Below are positions 55,964-64,000 of a DNA stretch of 64,000 bases, one piece after another. Source of the DNA: Ehretia macrophylla (Eukaryota > Streptophyta > Magnoliopsida > Boraginales > Ehretiaceae); NCBI GenBank assembly GCA_037974665.1, contig CM075770.1, positions 7,204,501 to 7,268,500 on the forward strand, read 5' to 3'. Positions within the stretch are counted from its first letter, which is position 1, and each line of letters starts with the position of its first letter. Below the pieces are notes generated by a model. That model ran no database searches. It was not told the DNA's origin and saw only the letters and a program-made list of their open reading frames with translations. The translations under genes and the position numbers were made by a program.

Positions 55964-57368
55964 GTGATAGTTGGAATCGATTGCTATTAGATTGTAAAAG
56001 TTTGTTAAATACGTGGTAGTAATGTTGTAATGCCGAAATTTTGATTGTGATGTCGAGGTGAAAGTCCGGAAAATTCAGCCTAGGTTCATTGAGGTTTTAG
56101 GGTTGTTGGGCTTGATTTGGATGGATTATGGTTGGTTTCCAAGTGGGCTTATGTTATTGATTTAGTGGGTGAGTGATAGAAATTGGTTTGGAGGTTATTG
56201 GATTAGTAGAATGTAAGTTATGACTTTTAGAAGTTTGAGTTGTTTTTCTTTAAAATATTGAACTATTGTCTTTGGGTGTATTGGGTAGTGTTGAGTGATT
56301 GAATGGTGTGTTGTTGGAGGTTAGACTTGGGTTTGGTTGTGTGGTTTAATGCTTGTTAGGTTGGGTGACCTATTTTGTCATCTAATTTAGTTGTTGGCTT
56401 GTTAATTGATTAAATGATATTATGTTGTTGAAATGTTATTAACTAATTGATTATTGATGAAGCCGGGAGATAGGCAACCTACTTTTGTTGTCCTCCTGTG
56501 TTATGAATGATTATTATTATTGTCATGAGTCTTGGTATGTGTGTGCCACTTCTCGGGTAGCGTTGGGTTGTCGGGTTGATAAGGGCATGACTATCATAGA
56601 CTACCCCCAGCTCGCATGGGCAGAGGTGCCATGGAGGGAGGGGCTAGAGAGGTACCTCGGGTGCGTGAGTAATGATGAGTTATAAGAAGAATGGTTGTGA
56701 TCGTGATGGTGTTGGAGCTACACCGACTAGAGTATCCTTATTGATTGGCTATGATTATTGTTATGTTATATTGATGTTGATATTTTTATGTGTTAAAGAT
56801 CTATTAATTCCTCACAAGGATTGTTTTATATAAGCTCATTCTCATTTGTTATCTGCAAGCAGGTGTTACTGAACCTAAATACGGGTATGTGCCTCAAGAA
56901 GATGAGAATGTGACTTTGGTTGAAGAGTCTTATATGCCAGAGTCATATCCTGATATATAGTTGGAATGTTTTATACTATTTTATAGTATGACTAAGGTTG
57001 TATTGTATAAACTGATCTAAAGTTAGTAAAAGTGTTATGCTAGTTTACTTGTCTTACATTTGGATTTAATTAAGTTGCTAAGCTAGTATAATATGTTATG
57101 AATGTATATGATTTTACTTAGTGATGTGTGATGTTGGAACGGAGGCGTATAACTTATGGATGAAATAGTAAAAGAATGTTTAATGTATATTATGGATTCA
57201 TTGTATGTTGTCAATTTGATTGTCAAGTTGATTGGTGATTTGTGGCGTTGGTTGTGTGAGTTACAAAGAGGTTGGTTTAAAGCCTCGGTGTCCAAGCTAC
57301 GTCGTTATATTGCCAAAATTTCTTTGCATCCTGACTGATCATAGGAAGGGTCAAGTTGGGGCGTTACA
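55964..57368 (+). repeat. Element F 5' LTR, front part missing
   Basis: Aligns with 63066 onward of the 3' LTR, so about 980 bases of its front are absent, exactly where element E ends. Ends GGGGCGTTACA. Holds the acidic frame 56863-56960. The hairpin region is decayed here (cacaaggattg), while the 3' LTR keeps it. Confidence 0.88.
56863..56960 (+). other. Acidic second-exon frame, element F 5' LTR
   Basis: After CTGCAAGCAG. With two bases of a split codon it reads 31 codons to TAG: VTEPKYGYVPQEDENVTL then VEESYMPESYPDI. In the 3' LTR (from 63967) one base is missing after VT, shifting the frame, so the copies are not both intact. Confidence 0.45.
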
Positions 57369-57373
57369 TTAAG

Positions 57374-57387
57374 TGGTATCAGAGCTT
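57374..57387 (+). other. Primer-binding site, element F
   Basis: TGGTATCAGAGCTT five bases after the LTR end. Confidence 0.92.
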
Positions 57388-57653
57388 ATGTTTAGTTGTC
57401 AGCCGGGGTATTCTCGGAATGTGGGTAATGGTCTTAGCATGAAAGTATGTATGAAGTGAAAGAAAAGTGAATTATGTGTTAATATGATTAAGTGATTATG
57501 TGATTTAGTGACTATGTTATTATGTGATCAATTGGTTTATGTGATTGATACTTAAGTGATTTATGTGTTTTACGTGAGTTTGTTACTTATGTGCTAATAA
57601 TTGTTTATAACCTGTCTATGTGCTATAACCTATGCTAATACTTTGATAGTAGA

Positions 57654-60600
57654 ATGGCGGGTAGATTGAGAACAAGAGGTAGGCCAGAGGCAGATAATGA
57701 GGCACAGGGTAATATGGCACCGGGCCGAGATAGGGGTGATAACCGTAATGCTGCAGCTATGGATAGAATGACGGAAATCATGGCAGGATAGGCACAGTTA
57801 TTAGCAGGGCAGGATGCCCAGTCACAGGCTGTACATGCACAGATGATGAACGTACAGGGTGGTTACCACGGGCGAAATACGTTGAAGGAATTCTTGGGCT
57901 ACTATCCATCTAGATTCTAGGGCAAGCTAGATGATAAGAAGGCGGAGGCATAGATTATTAAGATTGAGAAGATTTTTGATTCTTTGGACTACCCTGACGA
58001 GAGGAAAGTCACTTTTCCAGTATATTTGTTTGATTATAAGGCCGAAGAGCGATGGCATACAATGAAATCTGGTTAGGAGGCAAGTGGTATTCCTTATGTT
58101 TGGGATACCTTTCTTAGAGCATTCTAGGCCAAGTACATTCCGAGGATTACGCGGGAACGGAGAGAGGCGGAGTTCTTGTCTTTCGTTCAGGCTGATGCTA
58201 CAGTGGCTCAGTATGAGGCTACTTTTACCAGACTGTCCTGCTATGCACCGCAATTTGGAGCAGACGAGGAGCGCAAGACTCAGAGGTTTACGTTGGGTTT
58301 GAGGCCAGAGATTCAGGATACAATGGCCCTGAATCAGTATCATGTATTTTCTGGGGCTTTTGAGGTGGCATCTAGGTTGGAAAAGAGGAAAGGGGAACAG
58401 ATTGGACCTAATCAGCCTAGTAAGAGGCCATTTCAGTCGCAGGATGTGTATAGGCCTCCAGTACAGCAGGTTGTGTACAGGCCGCCCGTTCAGCATAGCT
58501 CTTTTAGACTGCAGGGTTAGCAGGGTTTCTACAGGCCCCAGTTTCAGTAGGGCTCCTTCCAGGCTCAGTCATAGTATAGGCCGGCCCAGTCTCAGGGTCA
58601 ATATAGGCCTAGTGTTAGGAGACCCCAGCATCAGGCTGGTACAGTTACTTATTCAGCTTCTGGGCAGTGTTAGTGCTTCGTCACCGCAGTGTACTTACTG
58701 CAAACGTCAGGGCCATTTGGAGGCCGACTGCAGGGTGAAGGCAGGAACATGTTTGGGTTACGGCAGCAATCATCACAAGGTGAAGGATTGCCCTAGATTT
58801 CAGAGGACTGAGGGTCGGACAGCGACCCAGGGTTATCAGGGTCAACCTACCGGTGGTGCACCTCAACAGCAGCGGGTTCAGGCTCGGGCCTACGCAGTGG
58901 ATTTGGAGGAAGTACCTAAGGCATCGGCAGTTGTAGAAGGTAACTTCCTTATACTATGCATTCTTTCTTTACGCCTACTTGTGTGCAACGTGTTAACATG
59001 CAACTTAAAAGATTGCCTTATGTGGTTGAGATTAGTACTTCTTTAACTGATAAGTATGTGACTGGCTTAGTATGTAGAGACTATAAAATACATGTTAAGG
59101 GTTAGGATTTTCCTTCGGACCTTATCTTATTTCATATATGGGGTTATGATTTTATCTTGGGTATGGACTGGCTTTCTAAGTATGATGCCCAGTTAAACTG
59201 TAGAACAAAGGTAGTACAGTTTCGTTTACCAGATCAGCCAGTGGTTCAGGTAGTGGGGAACCAGGATGCTAAGACGAGTTTTATTATCTCATCAACTAAA
59301 GCTGTTAAGCTGGTGAGTAAGGGGTGTTCGGGTTATCTAGCTTATTTGATCAACAAGCCATCTGATAAGCTAAAGTTGTAGGAAGTTCCTATTATTCCGG
59401 AATATCCCAATGTATTTCCCGAGGAGTTGCCAGGATTGTCACCAGAGAGAGATGTTGAGTTTGTGGTTAATCTGATTCCCGGTACTCAACCTATTTCTAA
59501 ATCAGCGTACCGGATGGCACCAGCTAAGCTAAAGGACCTGAAAACTCAACTGCATAATTTATTAGAGAAGGGTTTCATTTAGCAGAGTTCTTCACCATGG
59601 GGAACACCTGTTTTATTTATGAAGAAGAAGGATGGTACCTTGAGATTATGTATCGACTATCGTGGTTTGAATCAGGTAACTATCAAGACAAGTATTCTTT
59701 ACCATTGATTGATGAGTTGTTTGATTAACTTCAGGGAGCCAAAGTCTACTCTAAGTTTGACTTGAGGCAAGGGTATTATCAACTTCGAATTCGTACGAAG
59801 GATGTTCCAAAGTCTGCTTTCAGGACTCGGTATGGGAATTATGAATTTGTAGTTATGCCCTTTGGACTGACTAATGCACTGGCAGCATTCATAGATCTTA
59901 TGCATCGGGTCTTTCAGTCGTACTTGGACCAATTCATGGTAATCTTGATTGATGATATCTTGGTTCATTCTAAGACTGAATCGGAGTATGAGCAACATTT
60001 ACAGCTTGTCTTACAGAAGCTGCAGAAGCATCAGTTGTTTGCGAAGTTCAGCAAATGTGAATTCTGGCTACAACAAATATCTTTTCTTGGCCATGTGATT
60101 ACACAGAGCGGTATTTCAGTAGATCCCACGAAGATTGAAGTGGTGATGTCTTGGAAACAGCCGGAGAATGTTTCAGAAGTTTGTAGCTTCCTTGGCTTGG
60201 CGGGTTATTATCGTAGGTTTGTGAAGGACTTTTCTAAGATTGCAGGGCCACTGTCTAAGTTAACTCATAAACAGACCAGCTTTGCTTGGGATGAGAAATG
60301 TGAGAGTAGATTTCAGGAGTTGAAAAAGAGATTGACTACCGCTCCAGTACTTGATCTACTAGAGGGGAATGATAATATAGTTATCTATAGCGATGCATCC
60401 AAGGATGGAACTTCTTGGAGATTATAATTGTTCTATCAGTTATCTGCCTGGGAAGGAAAATGTTGTAGAAGACGCTCTTAGCCGTAAGGTGATTATTTCT
60501 TGTTTGGTTGTTAAAAAGTGTGAGGCTCTTGAGGAATTCAGTTATTGGAGACCGGAATTGACTCAAGTTGGGGTGATGTGTTCACATCTTTGTATTCAAC

Positions 60601-62084
60601 CTTTATTGTTGTCTCAAATCAGAGAAGCTCAGCAACTTGATACGAAACTTCAAAAGATTAAGGGTCAGATCACGGATGATCAGTCTGACTTCAAACTACA
60701 TGAGGATGGTATTCTTCGGGTTCGGAACAGGGTTTGTGGTCCTGATGGACTGGGGTTGAGGAGAGGTATTCTGGAGGAGGCTCATAATTCTATGTACACC
60801 ATTCATCCTAGTGGAAACAAGATGTACCGGAATTTGAAACAATATTATTGGTAGAATAACATGAAAAGGGAGGTTGCTTAGTTTGTATCCAGATGTTTGA
60901 CTTGTCAGTGAGTGCAAGCAGAACATCAACGACCTGTAGGGTTACTTCAGCCATTGGCAATACCAAAGTGGACGTGGGAACATATTACGATGGACTTCGT
61001 CTCTAGTTTGCCTAGAACACCGAGAGGTAACGACGCAATTTAGGTTGTTGTAGACAATTTGATGAAGACAGCTCATTTCATTCCGATGAGGTTGGGAGAT
61101 GAGGTTGCAAAGTTGGCGGATCTTTATGTGTATCAGATTGTTAAACTTCATGGGATTCCATCTAGAATTGTCTCAGATCGACATCCTTGGTTTACTTCTC
61201 GATTGTGGGAGAAACTTCAGGAGACTTTGGGTACTCAGTTAAACTTTAGCACAGCGTATCATCCACAGACCGACCATCAGTCTGAGAGGACTATTCGGAT
61301 TCTGGAGGATATGCTCATGGCTTGTGTTCTGGACTTCGGGAAGAACTGGGAGAAACATCTACCACTTGCCGAGTTTGCCTATAACAATAGTTATAAGGCG
61401 ACTATAGGGATGGCACCTTTAGCAGTTCTCTACGGCCGTAAGTGCCAATCACCTTTGTATTGGGATTAAGTAGGGAAGATGAAGGTTGTTGATCTGACTA
61501 TCATGCCAGAGCTTCTAGAGAAGATTGAGAATCTTCAGTTGATCAGGCAGAGAATGCTTATAGCGCAGAGCAGATACAAGAGTTATGTTGATAAGCGTCG
61601 TCGGGATTTGGAGTTTGTAGTCGGTGATCGGGTTTTCTTGAAATTGTCTCCTTGAAAGGGGTTTGCTCGTTATGGTAAAGGTGGTAAACTGAGTCCGAGG
61701 TTTGTAGGGCCGTTTGAGATTACCGGTAGGGTTGGCAAGTTAACATGTTAGTTGGCTTTACTAGAGAATTTCTTTAATGTCCACGATGTTTTTCATATGT
61801 CTACTTTGCAGAAATATAATCCGGATCCTACTCATATTATACAGCCAAAGCTGTTACAACTTCGTGAGAATCTAACTTATGTTAAGTGGCCGATTCGTAT
61901 TCTTGATCAAATGGAACGGGAGTTGAGGTCGAAGAAGATTTCGATGGTCAAAGTGTTGTGGAAGCATCACGGAATTGAGGAAGCTACTTGGGAGAGGAGA
62001 GATTAGATGCAATAGCAGTATCCATATATGTTCCGTACTACAAGTAAGAATTTCGAGGACAAAATTTCTTTAAGGGAGGGAGAA
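57654..62084 (+). pseudogene. gag-pol of element F, heavily broken
   Basis: Starts ATGGCGGG (MAGRLRTRGRP). Gag has several CAG or TGG to TAG stops (for example in MAG*AQLLAG near 57787) and a roughly 10-base deletion near 58660. Knuckle 1 is intact (CTYCKRQGHLEADC); knuckle 2 has Cys to Tyr (CLGYGSNHHKVKDC). The protease has lost the segment with the catalytic Asp (VEGNFLIL is followed at once by HSFFTPTCVQ near 58959), then continues FILGMDWLSKYDAQLNC. RT follows, with a one-base loss near 59690 and LIDDILVHS intact. RNase H is deleted from SDASKDG to ELLGDYNC (about 78 residues compared with D). The integrase keeps ITMDFV, VSDRH and QSERT. The chromodomain-like end reads IRILDQMERELRSKKISMVK, EEATWE. 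It ends in a hairpin and polypurine tract (62049-62084). Frame after the two indels returns to that of gag. Confidence 0.92.
62049..62066 (+). other. Pre-polypurine hairpin, element F
   Basis: AATTTCG-AGGA-CAAAATT: six of seven pairs. The arms are TTT/AAA-type where C and D have TTG/CAA, so the pair at the fifth position has changed on both sides. Confidence 0.65.
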
Positions 62085-62769
62085 TGTAAGATCCCAGATT
62101 TCATCTTTGCCTCGATTTGCGTGTTTTGACCTATTTATTTGTTATATGAATTAGAATATGCTAATTCTATGATTTATATTCCTATTACATGCTAAGTGTG
62201 CATTCATGAAATTTTCATCAAAATCGGCATCAGAAATTTTATCGACGATTTTTGTAAATAGTATTTTGAACACCTGTCCGCTAAAATTTTTACAGGGGTG
62301 TTTTAAACGTTTTAAAAATTAGTCCTCGGATATTAAAAGACCTGTGTCTGATTAAAATGGATTTTGAATCAGTTTTGAAATTTTAAAGGTTTTTACACTT
62401 TCTTTTGCAAAAATTGCATTTTTAACCTAGTCAGGTGAAAGTCTTTGCATGAGAAAATTATTGTCACCCAACAATTTTCTACTTAAAATAGTCTAAGTGT
62501 CAATTTAATGTTTGTGAGCACAATAGTCATTAAATATAATTAAAAGACTAGAAATACTAAAAAAAAAATTAACTTTGCTCAACTTTGACTTTTTAAATTT
62601 TATTTGACTTTGAGCTATTAATCATCAACACACATTAAAAGCTCACAAAACATACTCACACTACACACACATAGCTGAGAGTTTAGAGAGGAAAATAGAG
62701 ATAAAATTTCAAAGGTTTTCAAAGCAAAATTCACTTGAAAACCCTAGTTTTTGTCCGTAGTTTTGCGAA

Positions 62770-62833
62770 CCGAGTTTGATTTCTCTTGTTGGACACACAT
62801 TGCACGCATTCATAGGCTTGTTTCGGATCAAAG
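62770..62833 (+). other. Conserved first-exon block ending at donor, element F
   Basis: 64 bases, same length as in C and E. Open in the phase compatible with exon 2, reading LVGHTLHAFIGLFRIK before the split codon. I count 14 of 21 residues the same as in C LTR 3. No in-frame ATG; a TAG lies a few codons upstream. Confidence 0.45.
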
Positions 62834-63919
62834 GTGAGAGAAATTTTTTAGATCTCAAAGTGTTATTTTTATGTCTTTTCGTATAACTGTTTATTTAGCC
62901 GGTGAAATTCTAGATAGAGGTTATATTATTGCTCAGTAGATGCAGCTCAGTGGATCTAAGGATCAGTTATATGTGTTTATATAAGTTTTGAACCGTTGTA
63001 GCACATATTTTTATTTTTTGGGTATTAAAGTTGAGAATTTAGCTATTTGTTGAATAATTGGAGTTGTGGTGGTTGAAATCGATTGTTGTTAGCCTGTAAA
63101 ACTTTGTTAAATACGTGGTAGTAATGTTGTAATGCCGAAATTCTGATTGTGATGTCGAGGTGAAAGTCTGGAAAATTCAGCCAAGGTGCATTGAGGTTTT
63201 AGGGTTGTTGGGCTTGATTTGGACGGATTATGGTTGGTTTCCGAGGGGGCTTATGTTATTGATTGAGTGGGTGAGTGCTAGAAATTGGTTTGGAGGTTAT
63301 TGGATTAGTAGAATGTAAGTTATGACTTTTAGAAGTTTGAGTTGTTTTTCTTTAAAATATTGAACTATTTGTCTTTGGGTGTTTTGGGTAGTGTTGAGTG
63401 ATTGAATCATGTGTTGTTGGAGGTTAGACTCGGGTTTGGTTGTGTGGTTTAATACTTGTTAGGTTGGGTGACCTACTTTGTCATCTAATCTATTTGTTGG
63501 GTTGTTAATTGATTAAATGATATTATGTTGTTGAAATGTTATTAACTAATTGATTATTGATGAAGCCGGGAGATAGACAACCTACTTTTGTTGTTCTCCT
63601 GTGATATGAATGATTATTATTATTGTCATGAGTCTTGGTATGTGTATGCCAACTCTCGGACAGCGTTGGGCTGTCGGGTTGATAACGGCATGACTATCAT
63701 AGGCAACCCCCACCTCGCATGGGCGGAGGTGCCATGGAGGGAGGGGCTAGAGAGGTACCTTGGATGCGTGAGTAATAGGGAGTTATAAGAGAATGGTTGA
63801 GATCATGATGGCATTTGGAGCTACACTGACTAGAGTATCCTTATTGATTGGTTATGAATATTGTTATGTTATATTGATATTGATATTTGTTATGTGTTAA
63901 AGATCTATTAATTCCTCAT

Positions 63920-63942
63920 TGGGCTTGTTTTATATAAGCTCA
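63920..63942 (+). other. LTR acceptor-proximal hairpin, element F 3' LTR
   Basis: TGGGCTTG / TAAGCTCA with loop TTTTATA, eight pairs of which two are G-U in the sense strand. The acceptor CTGGAAGCAG ends at 63966. Confidence 0.58.
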
Positions 63943-64000
63943 CTCTCATTTGTTATCTGGAAGCAGGTGTTACTGACCTGAATACGGGTATGTACCTCAA

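Larger units (their letters stand above)
55964..64000 (+). mobile_element. Element F: decayed autonomous chromovirus, right end outside
   Basis: Partial 5' LTR, primer site 57374-57387, decayed gag-pol 57654-62084, 3' LTR from 62085 to beyond the window. Tekay/Del-type by RT, integrase and chromodomain-like motifs. Its gag is the nearest relative of the gag in C. It is the most mutated element here, with many stops, deletions and at least one 1-base frame change. Confidence 0.9.
62085..64000 (+). repeat. Element F 3' LTR (runs off window)
   Basis: Starts TGTAAGATCCC after the polypurine tract. Contains the first-exon block 62770-62833 (ending ATCAAAG|GTGAGAG), a putative intron 62834-63966, hairpin 63920-63942 and the start of the second exon. 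It shares the blocks tgccgaaattctgattgtga and gacctactttgtcatctaat with C and E. Confidence 0.9.

Noticed and set aside
1-64000. CRISPR arrays, bacterial operons, rRNA genes
   Set aside because: No evenly spaced short repeat-spacer pattern, no ribosome-binding-site-led gene strings and no rRNA sequence; the window is plant repeat DNA. The regular repeats in element C LTRs have no unique spacers.

Overview
This is plant nuclear DNA, most likely from an eudicot. It holds no intact ordinary host gene that I can recognise. Almost everything is long-LTR Ty3/gypsy retrotransposon sequence, much of it Tekay/Del-type chromovirus. All families share the same tRNA-iMet primer site (TGGTATCAGAGC). The elements sit in or beside an AT-moderate, gene-free tract of about 12 kb whose texture resembles plant mitochondrial intergenic DNA. 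That origin is an inference.

Layout. 1-6835: element A, minus strand, two ~2.7-kb LTRs around a 1.4-kb interior with no protein (left LTR cut by the window). 6836-7840: decayed RNase H-integrase remnant of a Tat-type element. 7841-15258: element B, minus strand, two 2.7-kb LTRs around a 2.0-kb coding-less interior, near-perfect target duplication. 15264-16093, 31201-36646 and 46143-~51730: three pieces of the organelle-like tract. 16099-31195: element C, plus strand, a rare LTR-interior-LTR-interior-LTR dimer bounded by one perfect target duplication; each interior carries only a broken gag. A solo LTR (23320-25825) is nested in its middle LTR. 36652-46137: element D, minus strand, a complete chromovirus whose gag-pol is one 1,537-codon frame with six internal stops. 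~51731-55963: the 3' end of element E. 55964-64000: element F, a decayed autonomous chromovirus running off the window; E is joined into its 5' LTR.

How they relate. The gag of C is close to that of F, and C keeps a remnant of the protease start, so C looks like a non-autonomous derivative of F-like elements. A and B have lost all coding but keep LTRs, primer site and polypurine tract. D and F are the only ones with a polymerase, and both are dead; much of the damage looks like C-to-T/G-to-A decay expected of methylated repeats.

What may be new. Comparing the LTRs of the diverged families shows three shared non-gag/pol features: (1) a putative 1.1-1.6-kb GT-AG intron inside the LTR, with donor AAG|GTGAGRG in most copies; (2) a small reading frame split by it, acidic in the second exon, kept in the same phase in the families and complete with ATG in E; (3) a hairpin 25-30 nt before the acceptor whose sequence changes between families while pairing is kept, with G-U pairs valid only in the sense RNA. 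A second short hairpin just before the polypurine tract also covaries. All of this was read by eye; no alignment or folding program was run.
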